Below are positions 1 through 5,250 of a stretch of DNA of 7,183 bases, in pieces. Position 1 is the stretch's first letter; each line of letters begins with the position of its first letter. This stretch comes from Actinomycetes bacterium. GTDB taxonomy: Bacteria > Actinomycetota > Actinomycetes > Propionibacteriales > Propionibacteriaceae. Under the pieces are notes generated by a model, which did not search any database, was not told where the DNA came from, and saw only the letters and a list, made by a program, of their open reading frames with translations. Position numbers and translations under genes: made by a program. Where the stretch lies: positions 1 through 7,183 of the forward strand of contig JAJYQH010000166.1 in assembly GCA_021794705.1 (NCBI GenBank), given 5' to 3'.

Positions 1-30
1 GCTGTCGATGCGAGGGGCGCCGGCAGGCAC
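1..30 (-). CDS. Possible N-terminus of a leftward gene, truncated at the window edge
   Basis: On the minus strand a GTG at 30-28 opens a frame reading M-P-A-G-A-P-R-I-D-S up to the first base of the window. A GGGAC-like purine stretch lies a few bases upstream, and a -10-like TAGACT hexamer (86-81) would give a leader of about 44 nt. That geometry is the only support. Ten codons are too few to recognise a family, and the true start could lie beyond the window. The LacI-type palindrome upstream would suit a sugar-utilisation gene or a regulator, but this is inference. Confidence 0.2.
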   Translation of the reverse strand, partial: MPAGAPRIDS

Positions 31-80
31 CCGGTCCCGGGCAGGCGGCGGCCGGGAGCCCGGACGGCCCGGGAGTCCGC

Positions 81-86
81 AGTCTA
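81..86 (-). promoter_or_regulatory. Putative -10 hexamer (TAGACT) of a leftward promoter
   Basis: Reading the minus strand, TAGACT matches the actinobacterial TANNNT -10 pattern (T1, A2 and T6 conserved). With a 17-nt spacer the -35 position falls at 109-104, in the centre of the perfect palindrome at 96-115. Transcription would start near base 75 and run out of the window to the left. No good TTGACA-like -35 is present, so the promoter may need an activator or may be misjudged. The geometry with the palindrome is what raises it above chance. Confidence 0.35.
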
Positions 87-95
87 GGACAGATC

Positions 96-115
96 CCGTC
101 GAAGCGCTTCGACGG
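96..115. promoter_or_regulatory. 20-bp perfect palindrome, candidate LacI-family operator
   Basis: The site CCGTCGAAGCGCTTCGACGG is perfectly self-complementary over all 20 bases. Its core GAAGCGCTTC with a central CG is the typical shape of LacI/GalR-family operators, whose hinge helix inserts at a central CpG; actinobacterial sugar repressors often bind sites such as nGnnAGCGCTnnCn. It overlaps the -35 position of the leftward TAGACT promoter, so a bound repressor would block polymerase. It lies between two leftward genes, the end of the thioredoxin-TPR gene and whatever starts at the left edge, and most likely controls the latter. The symmetry is seen directly; the regulator family is inference. 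Confidence 0.5.
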
Positions 116-143
116 CCGCCCGGTGGAACTCAGCAGATCTCTT

Positions 144-175
144 CCCCGGGCGTACGGTTCGTCGCCCCGGGCGTA
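144..175 (+). repeat. Direct repeat CCCCGGGCGTA, two copies 21 bp apart
   Basis: CCCCGGGCGTA occurs at 144-154 and again at 165-175, exactly 21 bp apart start to start, about two helical turns. The same core appears inverted at 223-232 (TACGCCCGGG), and shorter GGGGCGTACG / CGTACGCCCC units form the inner stem of the adjacent palindrome, so the GGGCGTA core occurs five times within 90 bp. Same-face spacing fits cooperative protein binding, but it could equally be a partial duplication of one palindrome arm. Confidence 0.55.
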
Positions 176-232
176 GAAAATCTCGCGGGGCGTACGACTT
201 GCGTACGCCCCGCGACATTTCGTACGCCCGGG
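166..232. terminator. 67-nt imperfect palindrome, likely bidirectional terminator after the thioredoxin-TPR gene
   Basis: Arms 166-196 and 202-232 pair at 28 of 31 positions around the 5-nt loop ACTTG (197-201). The inner 14 bp (183-196 with 202-215) are perfect. In the leftward transcript, the RNA of the gene whose stop codon is at 236-234, the inner hairpin is followed by GATTTTCT, a short U-run suited to intrinsic termination. On the plus strand the hairpin is followed by CATTTCG. The palindrome begins one base past the leftward stop codon. A terminator is the best reading, but the outer arms continue past the U-run, which ordinary terminators do not need, so a repeat element or a protein-binding site remains possible. 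Confidence 0.65.
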
Positions 233-233
233 T

Positions 234-1172
234 TCAGAACAGCGCGGTCGACAGCGCCCGGCGCGCCGCCAGCACCGACGGGTCGGTGCGGCCGACGGTC
301 TCGAACAGCTCGAGCAGCCGCACCCGCACCCGCTCGCGCTCGTCGCCGGAGGTGTCCCGGATCACGTCGATGAGCCGGGCGAAGGCCGCCTCCGGCTGCC
401 CGTTGATGAGCTCGAGGTCGGCGGCGTCCAGCTGGGCGTCGACGTCGTCGGGATCGGCGGCGCGGGCGACCACCTGCTGGGGGTCGAACGCCATCGAGCG
501 CTCGAGCAGCGCCGCCTGGGCCCGCCCGGCGATCGCCTCGGCGTCCCCGGGGGCGCTCGCCAGCACCTTGTCGAACTCGGCGACGGCCCGGCCGAAGTCG
601 CCCGCCGCGAGCGCCTCGTCGGCCGCGGCGAAGCGGGGGTCCCCGGGCTCCTCCTCCGGCAGCGCCGCCGACTCGGTCCCGGGACGCCCGGCGCCCGGCT
701 TGGCGCGTCCGACGATCCCGTTGGCGACGGCGAGCTTGAGCACCTCGTCGAGGTAGGGCTGGATCTCCGCCCGGGGCTTGGTGCCCTGGAAGAGCGGGGC
801 GAGTTGTCCGCCGATGACCGCGACCACCATGGGGACGGCCTGGACCCCCAGCGCCTGCGCGACCCGGGGTTCGGCGTCGACGTCGACCCGGGCGAGCAAC
901 CACGCCCCGGCGGCCGCGTCACTCAGGGCCTCGAGATCGGCCGACAACTGGGCGGCCCCGTGGGCGCGCGGCGACGTGAGCTCGAGGACCACCGGAAACT
1001 GGAGGCTCTGGCGCACGATGGAGTCGAAGCTCGCCTCGGTGAGATCGACGACGTACGCGCCGGCGGCCGCCGGGGCCGCGCCGGACGCCGGCGAGGCCTG
1101 CGGAGCCGCTGCGGCCGACGCGATGCGGGAGAGGTCGATGGCACCGGGGCGGCTGAAGTTCTGCGACGTCAT
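234..1172 (-). CDS. Thioredoxin-fold / TPR protein, YbbN (CnoX)-like, without active-site cysteines
   Basis: This 312-residue protein resembles the actinobacterial YbbN-like family (M. tuberculosis Rv1324 type, recalled from memory). After a low-complexity Ala/Pro linker (about 15-39), a thioredoxin fold covers about 40-150. The motif region reads TSPRAHGA (66-73) where CxxC would be, and the cis-proline loop VQAVPMVV is kept (P114). The second half (about 178-310) is helical and TPR-like, ending VRLLELFETVG...LSTALF as in the family. The whole protein lacks cysteine, so thiol-disulfide chemistry is excluded and a chaperone or scaffold role is inferred from YbbN. The ATG at 1172 is chosen because family similarity begins soon after it. 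An in-frame ATG at 1304 would overlap pgm. There is no Shine-Dalgarno; CAAGAT ends 6 nt before the ATG. A large hairpin follows the stop. Confidence 0.88.
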   Translation of the reverse strand: MTSQNFSRPGAIDLSRIASAAAAPQASPASGAAPAAAGAYVVDLTEASFDSIVRQSLQFPVVLELTSPRAHGAAQLSADLEALSDAAAGAWLLARVDVDAEPRVAQALGVQAVPMVVAVIGGQLAPLFQGTKPRAEIQPYLDEVLKLAVANGIVGRAKPGAGRPGTESAALPEEEPGDPRFAAADEALAAGDFGRAVAEFDKVLASAPGDAEAIAGRAQAALLERSMAFDPQQVVARAADPDDVDAQLDAADLELINGQPEAAFARLIDVIRDTSGDERERVRVRLLELFETVGRTDPSVLAARRALSTALF

Positions 1173-1178
1173 GGCACC

Positions 1179-1184
1179 ATCTTG
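1179..1184 (-). promoter_or_regulatory. Putative -10 hexamer of a leaderless promoter for the thioredoxin-TPR gene
   Basis: On the minus strand CAAGAT is followed by exactly 6 nt (GGTGCC) and then the ATG, so a start 7 nt after the hexamer would place the first RNA base at the A of the start codon. It matches TANNNT at A2 and T6 but has C at position 1. The same GCAAGATGG-NN-CCATG arrangement occurs, facing the other way, in front of pgm at 1285-1300. No ribosome-binding site is visible, which agrees with leaderless translation, common in actinobacteria. Confidence 0.42.
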
Positions 1185-1241
1185 CTGGATCGGGTGGGGC
1201 CCTCCCAACTCCCGGCACCCGGCGTCCCCACCCCATCCAGC
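1184..1241. repeat. Inverted repeat inside the divergent ybbN-like/pgm promoter region
   Basis: Bases 1184-1199 (GCTGGATCGGGTGGGG) are complementary to 1226-1241 (CCCCACCCCATCCAGC) at 15 of 16 positions, with a 26-nt spacer. The only mismatch is C1191 against C1234. The left arm starts at the last base of the leftward -10 hexamer. The right arm ends about 45 bp before the pgm -10. It could be a two-half-site operator read by one regulator for both genes, or a cruciform. No coding reason constrains the symmetry because the stretch lies between two divergent genes. Confidence 0.5.
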
Positions 1242-1285
1242 GGGACGATGCCCGTCGATCCTCCCTCGCGGGCGGTCGGAGACGG

Positions 1286-1291
1286 CAAGAT
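1286..1291 (+). promoter_or_regulatory. Putative -10 hexamer of a leaderless promoter for pgm
   Basis: CAAGAT is followed by exactly 6 nt (GGGCCC) and the pgm ATG at 1298. The geometry is identical to that of the divergent thioredoxin-TPR gene, and the flanks are shared too (GCAAGATGG before, CCATG after). No Shine-Dalgarno is visible between 1280 and 1297. The hexamer matches the TANNNT consensus at A2 and T6 only, and no clear -35 is seen, so the call rests on spacing and on repetition of the pattern. Confidence 0.42.
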
Positions 1292-1297
1292 GGGCCC

Positions 1298-2926
1298 ATG
1301 GCACACGAACGCGCTGGGCAACCGGCCCAGGACCAGGACCTGATCAACGTCGACGAGGTGGTCGCGGCCTACTACGACATCACCCCCGACCCGGACAACC
1401 CCGACCAGCAGGTCGTCTTCGGCACCTCGGGCCACCGCGGGTCGAGCCTCGACGGCGCCTTCAACGAGGCGCACATCGCCGCCACCACCCAGGCGATCGT
1501 CGAATACCGGAAGGCCCAGGGCACCACCGGGCCGCTGTTCATGGGCAAGGACACCCACGCGCTGTCACTCCCGGCCTGGCGCACCGCCACGGAGGTGCTC
1601 GTCGCCAACGGCGTCGACACCTTCGCCGAGCGCGAGGACGAGTACACGCCCACCCCGGCCGTCTCGCGCGCGATCATCGTCTACAACCGCGACCACACCG
1701 GCCCCCGGGCCGACGGCATCGTCGTCACCCCGTCGCACAACCCGCCGCGCGACGGCGGCTTCAAGTACAACCCGCCGAACGGTGGCCCCGCCGACACCGA
1801 CGCGACGAAGTGGATCGCGGCCCGGGCGAACGAGCTCATGCGCGACCCGGGCGCGATCAGGCGGCTGCCCTACGAGCGCGCGGCGTCCGAGGTCACCCGG
1901 TTCGACTTCCGCAGCGCCTACTGCGACGACCTCCGCAACGCCATCACCATCGACGCGATCGCCGGTTCGGGGCTGCGGATCGGCGCCGACCCGATGGGCG
2001 GGGCGTCCGTGCAGTACTGGCAGTACATCAGCGAGCACCTCGGCCTCGACCTCACCGTCGTCAACCCCACGGTCGACCCCACCTGGCGGTTCATGACCCT
2101 CGACACCGACGGCAAGATCCGGATGGACTGCAGTTCGCCGCACGCCATGGCCTCGCTCATCGCCAACCGCGACCGGTTCCAGATCTCCACCGGCAACGAT
2201 GCGGACGCCGACCGGCACGGCGTCGTCACCCCGGACGCCGGCCTGATGAACCCCAACCACTACCTCGCGGTCGCCATCCAGTACCTGTTCACCCACCGTC
2301 CCGGGTGGAACCCGGACGCCGCCGTCGGCAAGACCCTGGTGTCGAGCTCGATGATCGACAAGGTCGCCGCCGAGATCGGCCGCACCCTCGTGGAAGTGCC
2401 GGTCGGCTTCAAGTGGTTCGTGCCCGGGCTGATCAGCGGCGACCTCGGCTTCGGCGGCGAGGAGTCGGCGGGCGGCTCCTTCCTGGCCCTCGACGGCAGC
2501 ACGTGGACCACCGACAAGGACGGCATCCTCCTCGACCTGCTGGCGAGCGAGATCACCGCGGTGACCGGGCGCACCCCGAGCGAGCACTACGCCGACCTCG
2601 AGGCGAAGTACGGCAGGTCGTACTACGCGCGGGTGGACGCCGACGCGAACCGCGACCAGAAAGCGCGGCTGAGCAGGCTCTCCCCCGCCGACGTCACGGC
2701 CACCGAGGTGGCCGGGGAGAAGATCGTCGCGATCCTCACCGAGGCGCCGGGCAACGGTGCGCCGATCGGGGGCGTCAAGGTGGTCACCGAGAACGCGTGG
2801 TTCGCGGCCCGCCCGTCCGGCACCGAGGACAAGTACAAGATCTACGCCGAGTCGCTCAAGTCCGCGGAGCATCTCGCCGCCGTGCAGCAGGAGGCCCGCC
2901 AGGTGGTGAGCGCCGCCCTCGGCTGA
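1298..2926 (+). CDS. pgm: Phosphoglucomutase (alpha-D-glucose phosphate-specific)
   Basis: Interconverts glucose 1-phosphate and glucose 6-phosphate (EC 5.4.2.2) in the cytosol, linking glycolysis to glycogen, trehalose, UDP-glucose and cell-wall sugar synthesis. The 542-residue product aligns end to end with E. coli Pgm, starting with RAGQPAQ-x-x-DLINV. All four mutase motifs are present: the phosphoserine loop TPSHNPP with catalytic Ser146, the Mg2+ loop DADADRHG (Asp301, Asp303, Asp305), the sugar-binding loop GGEESAG (386-392) and the phosphate-binding loop RPSGTED (505-511). The substrate-specific block CSSPHAMA and the conserved VEVPVGFKWFVPGL are also kept. The protein looks complete and active. 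The ATG at 1298 matches the family N-terminus and follows the proposed -10 by 6 nt. It is the first gene of a likely operon, with the next ORF starting 4 nt after its stop. Confidence 0.97.
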   Translation: MAHERAGQPAQDQDLINVDEVVAAYYDITPDPDNPDQQVVFGTSGHRGSSLDGAFNEAHIAATTQAIVEYRKAQGTTGPLFMGKDTHALSLPAWRTATEVLVANGVDTFAEREDEYTPTPAVSRAIIVYNRDHTGPRADGIVVTPSHNPPRDGGFKYNPPNGGPADTDATKWIAARANELMRDPGAIRRLPYERAASEVTRFDFRSAYCDDLRNAITIDAIAGSGLRIGADPMGGASVQYWQYISEHLGLDLTVVNPTVDPTWRFMTLDTDGKIRMDCSSPHAMASLIANRDRFQISTGNDADADRHGVVTPDAGLMNPNHYLAVAIQYLFTHRPGWNPDAAVGKTLVSSSMIDKVAAEIGRTLVEVPVGFKWFVPGLISGDLGFGGEESAGGSFLALDGSTWTTDKDGILLDLLASEITAVTGRTPSEHYADLEAKYGRSYYARVDADANRDQKARLSRLSPADVTATEVAGEKIVAILTEAPGNGAPIGGVKVVTENAWFAARPSGTEDKYKIYAESLKSAEHLAAVQQEARQVVSAALG

Positions 2927-2930
2927 CCCG

Positions 2931-3467
2931 ATGAGCCTCGTCTCCCGGTTCCTCAACCCCGAGGTCGAGCGGCTGCTCCTCGTCGACGAGGGCGAAGTCG
3001 TCGTCGACGAGGTGCCCAAGCACTGGATCACCATCGCAGTGCCCGTCGTGGCGCTCGTGGCGGTCATCCCGCTCTTCCTGTCGCTGCCCGCGTGGGGACG
3101 GTTCTGGGAGGCGCCGCTCGTCGTCGGTCTCGCGCTCGTCGGCTGGTCGGTGGGCGTCGTCCACCGTGAGCACATGGACCGCTTCGTCATCACCAACCTT
3201 CGGGTGCTCCGGGTGCACGGCGTGTTCAGCCGGCACACCTCGACCATGCCGGTCTCGCGCATCCGCGACATCGAGGTGCACCAGCCCGTGCTCGGACGCC
3301 TGCTCGGCTACGGCCACCTCGTCCTCCAGACAACGGGCCCCGAGCGCGGTCCGAGGGACGTCCGGTTCGTCGCCCACCCCGAGCAGCGCGACCGGACGAT
3401 CCACCGGGTCATCCAGGCGGCAAGCTCGACCCGCCGGGGTCCGGCCGAACCCCCATGGGACAGTTGA
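2931..3467 (+). CDS. Membrane protein with bacterial PH domain (bPH2 / DUF304)
   Basis: The 178-residue protein has a short amphipathic N-terminus (FLNPEVERLLLVDEGEVVVDEVPKHW), two transmembrane segments (about 33-52 and 61-78), and then a soluble module (about 80-165). That module carries the hallmarks of the bPH2/DUF304 family: RFVITNLRVLRVHGVFSRHTSTMPVSRIRDIEVHQPVLGRLLGYGHLVLQT. The conserved features are the TN-x-R turn, the P-x-x-R-I-x-D-I strand and the G-x-L-x-GYG loop. A cytoplasmic, membrane-anchored PH-like domain is expected; no enzymatic activity is known and its ligand cannot be read from sequence. The ATG lies 4 nt after the pgm stop with no Shine-Dalgarno, suggesting translational coupling to pgm. 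No functional link to phosphoglucomutase is evident. Confidence 0.88.
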   Translation: MSLVSRFLNPEVERLLLVDEGEVVVDEVPKHWITIAVPVVALVAVIPLFLSLPAWGRFWEAPLVVGLALVGWSVGVVHREHMDRFVITNLRVLRVHGVFSRHTSTMPVSRIRDIEVHQPVLGRLLGYGHLVLQTTGPERGPRDVRFVAHPEQRDRTIHRVIQAASSTRRGPAEPPWDS

Positions 3468-3470
3468 GCC

Positions 3471-3905
3471 ATGGAAAACATGTTCGTCTGCATCGACCAC
3501 GTCGGGTACGCGGTTCCCGATCTCGACGCGGCCATCGCGTTCCACACCGACGTCCTCGGCTTCCGCCTGCTGCACCGCGAAGTGAACGAGGAGCAGGGCG
3601 TCGCCGAGGCCATGCTCGGCACCGGCTCCCAGCAGCCCGAGAGCGCCCAGGTTCAACTGCTGGCCCCGCTCACCGAGGACTCGACGATCGCCAAGTTCAT
3701 CGGGAAGAACGGGCCGGGCGTGCAGCAGGTCTGCTACCGGGTCGACGACATCGACGCCGTGTGCGCCGAGTTGCGCGCCAAGGGCGTCCGGCTGCTCTAC
3801 CCCGAGCCCAAGCGGGGCACCGCCGGTGCGCGCATCAACTTCGCCCACCCCAAGGACACCGGAGGCATCCTGCTCGAGCTCACCCAGCCCGGCACCGAGC
3901 ACTGA
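3471..3905 (+). CDS. mce: Methylmalonyl-CoA epimerase (VOC superfamily)
   Basis: Interconverts (R)- and (S)-methylmalonyl-CoA (EC 5.1.99.1), needed to pass propionyl-CoA carbon to or from succinyl-CoA through the B12 mutase. The 144 residues form two betaalphabetabetabeta modules. The first carries IDHVGYAVPDLDAAIAFH and EVNEEQGV (38-44), the second GPGVQQVCYRVDDIDAV, GTAGARINFAHPKDTGG and LLELTQP. Probable metal ligands are His10, Gln62 and Glu136. The third ligand, His in the Propionibacterium shermanii enzyme (GLHH), is replaced here by the pair Gln85-Gln86. As I recall, the mycobacterial Rv1322A-type protein also has QQ. The start lies 3 nt after the PH-domain gene, so it is probably the last gene of the pgm operon. 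GACAGT ends 6 nt before the ATG and could add a weak internal leaderless promoter. An in-frame ATG at 3480 is the alternative start. A strong hairpin follows the stop by 17 nt. Confidence 0.9.
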   Translation: MENMFVCIDHVGYAVPDLDAAIAFHTDVLGFRLLHREVNEEQGVAEAMLGTGSQQPESAQVQLLAPLTEDSTIAKFIGKNGPGVQQVCYRVDDIDAVCAELRAKGVRLLYPEPKRGTAGARINFAHPKDTGGILLELTQPGTEH

Positions 3906-3922
3906 GCGAGCCCGTCCCGGTC

Positions 3923-3953
3923 CACGGCCCCCGCCCCTCCGGCGGGGGCCGTG
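3923..3953 (+). terminator. 13-bp perfect hairpin after the epimerase gene
   Basis: CACGGCCCCCGCC (3923-3935) pairs perfectly with GGCGGGGGCCGTG (3941-3953) around a 5-nt loop, CCTCC. It starts 17 nt after the epimerase stop and lies before the promoter of the coiled-coil gene, exactly where the pgm operon should end. There is no T-run after the stem (CCGCGTCC follows), so it is a GC-rich, tail-less terminator of the kind often seen in actinobacteria. It may instead stabilise the 3' end of the mRNA. Confidence 0.75.
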
Positions 3954-4008
3954 CCGCGTCCGCCCGCTCGCCGGGCCGCGCCTGCCCGGGACGCCGAGTT
4001 CGGGTTGC

Positions 4009-4014
4009 TACCCT
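4009..4014 (+). promoter_or_regulatory. -10 hexamer TACCCT plus Shine-Dalgarno for the coiled-coil gene
   Basis: TACCCT fits TANNNT and is preceded by TTGC, close to an extended -10. A start near 4021 would leave a leader of about 27 nt. That leader contains GAGAGG at 4035-4040, a good Shine-Dalgarno 7 nt before the GTG at 4048. This is the one gene of the window with a clear ribosome-binding site and a conventional leader. No convincing -35 is seen around 3986-3991. Confidence 0.5.
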
Positions 4015-4047
4015 CGAACTGCACTCCCACCCCCGAGAGGACGAGAC

Positions 4048-5238
4048 GTGAGCGAGCGCCCCGCAGACCAGCAGCCGGACCGCGACGAGGTCGTGTTCGA
4101 GCAGACCGAACTGACCGGACTCAACCTCTTCGACGACCGGGCCAGCCTGGCGGGCAGCTTCCCCCGCGCGATGTGGGGGTACGACCGGGTCACCGTCGAC
4201 ACCCACGTCCGCGACCTCGAACAGCAGCTCACCGGCCTCAAGCGGCTCACCCGCGAACTCCGCAAGCAGTTGCGCGAGGCACTGTCGACCACCCGCGAGT
4301 CCGACTTCCGACGCCTGGGCTCGCACGCGACGAACATCGTCCTCGCCGCCGAGAACCAGGCACGCGCCCTGGTGAGCCACGCCGAGGGCGAGGCCGACCG
4401 GATCAAGGAGGAGGGCCGCCGGGTGGCCGCCGAACTGCGGCGCTCGGCCCAGGTCGAGATCGACGACATCCGGATGGCCGGCCTGTCGCACCTGCGCGAG
4501 TTGCGCGCCGAGCACGAGCGCAGTGTGAGCGAGGCCCTCGGGGCCGCCCGGCGCGACGCCGAGGCCGCCCTCGCCGCCGCCCGCAGCCACGCGGACGCCG
4601 TGACGGCCGAGGCCGACATCCGCGCGGCGACGATCCTCAAGGACGCCCAACTCGCCGCCGACGGCCTGCTCAACGACGCCGCCACCCGCGTCGCCGAACA
4701 GGTACTCGAGGCACGCACCCGCGTCGAGACCCTGCTCGCCGAGGCGCGCACCACCTTCGACCAGGCCCAGGCCCAGTCGGCGGCCCTGCTCGCCGACACC
4801 GCGGCCCAGCACGAGCAGTCCGCGGCCCGGCTGAGGGAGGAGTCGGAGCAGGCGCAGCAACTGCGGTCGGCGGCGATGACCGACGCCGAGCAGAGCCGGG
4901 CGGAGGCTGCCCGCGAGGCCGAGGCCCGCATCCAGGCGGCGCACCATCAGGGCAACGAGCTGCTGCAGGCACTCGAGGAGCAGCACGCGTGGCGGCGGGA
5001 GCAGTTGGAACGCGAGATCGGCGCCCTGCTCCAGCGCAAGGCGGCCGTCGTCGCCCAGCTGGCGAACCTGCGCAACCTCGCGCACGAGGCGATGAGCGAC
5101 TTCCCCGACGACGACCCGTTCGGCGAGAGCCATGTGGCGGTCGAGGACGCCGCCACGCCGCCGATCACCGATGTCGAGCCCACCGTCATCCTCGACCCCG
5201 CGACGCGGCAGAAGGCCAACCCCGCCGAGTCGGAGTGA
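4048..5238 (+). CDS. DivIVA/FilP-like coiled-coil protein
   Basis: The 396-residue, cytosolic protein is nearly all coiled coil. An acidic leader (1-35) precedes a DivIVA-like segment, RAMWGYDRVTVDTHVRDLEQQL (40-61), in which GYDR-x-x-VD-x-x-V matches the signature found at the N-terminus of DivIVA, Scy and FilP proteins. Residues 62-350 are rich in Ala, Glu, Gln and Arg in a heptad-like pattern (REAEARIQAA, EEGRRVAAELRR). The block EREIGALLQRKAAVVAQLANLRNL (321-344) resembles the C-terminal block of Streptomyces FilP (recalled as a 'cellulose-binding' family protein). A disordered acidic tail ends at 396. A role in polar growth, chromosome or cytoskeleton organisation is inferred from the family. 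The GTG at 4048 follows the GAGAGG site; the frame is open upstream to 3826, but that stretch contains the operon terminator and the promoter. Its stop lies 12 nt from the convergent nucS stop with no hairpin between. Confidence 0.8.
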   Translation: MSERPADQQPDRDEVVFEQTELTGLNLFDDRASLAGSFPRAMWGYDRVTVDTHVRDLEQQLTGLKRLTRELRKQLREALSTTRESDFRRLGSHATNIVLAAENQARALVSHAEGEADRIKEEGRRVAAELRRSAQVEIDDIRMAGLSHLRELRAEHERSVSEALGAARRDAEAALAAARSHADAVTAEADIRAATILKDAQLAADGLLNDAATRVAEQVLEARTRVETLLAEARTTFDQAQAQSAALLADTAAQHEQSAARLREESEQAQQLRSAAMTDAEQSRAEAAREAEARIQAAHHQGNELLQALEEQHAWRREQLEREIGALLQRKAAVVAQLANLRNLAHEAMSDFPDDDPFGESHVAVEDAATPPITDVEPTVILDPATRQKANPAESE

Positions 5239-5250
5239 GCGGCGGCAGGG

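Noticed and set aside
8..373. 121-codon plus-strand frame at the left edge
   Set aside because: It crosses the palindromes and the end of the thioredoxin-TPR gene; Arg/Pro/Ala-rich with no recognisable domain.
1173..1304. Upstream in-frame ATG at 1304 for the thioredoxin-TPR gene
   Set aside because: It would overlap the pgm start and cover the divergent promoters and inverted repeat; the added 44 residues show no family similarity.
778..2934. 718-codon plus-strand frame spanning the thioredoxin-TPR gene, the divergent promoter and pgm
   Set aside because: It runs out of frame through pgm with Arg/His/Pro-rich nonsense and across a promoter region; it is a high-GC artefact.
1565..3271. 568-codon open frame on the minus strand opposite pgm and the PH-domain gene
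   Set aside because: It is a GC-rich shadow: His/Arg/Gly/Val-rich composition, no family resemblance, and it lies wholly opposite a clear phosphoglucomutase.
3826..4047. N-terminal extension of the coiled-coil gene
   Set aside because: The open frame overlaps the end of the epimerase and the operon hairpin; the GTG at 4048 has the Shine-Dalgarno and leads into the family-like sequence.
3880..5133. 417-codon minus-strand frame opposite the coiled-coil gene
   Set aside because: Low-complexity Gly/Leu/Ala composition mirrors the Ala/Glu-rich coiled coil on the plus strand; no motif or start signal supports it.
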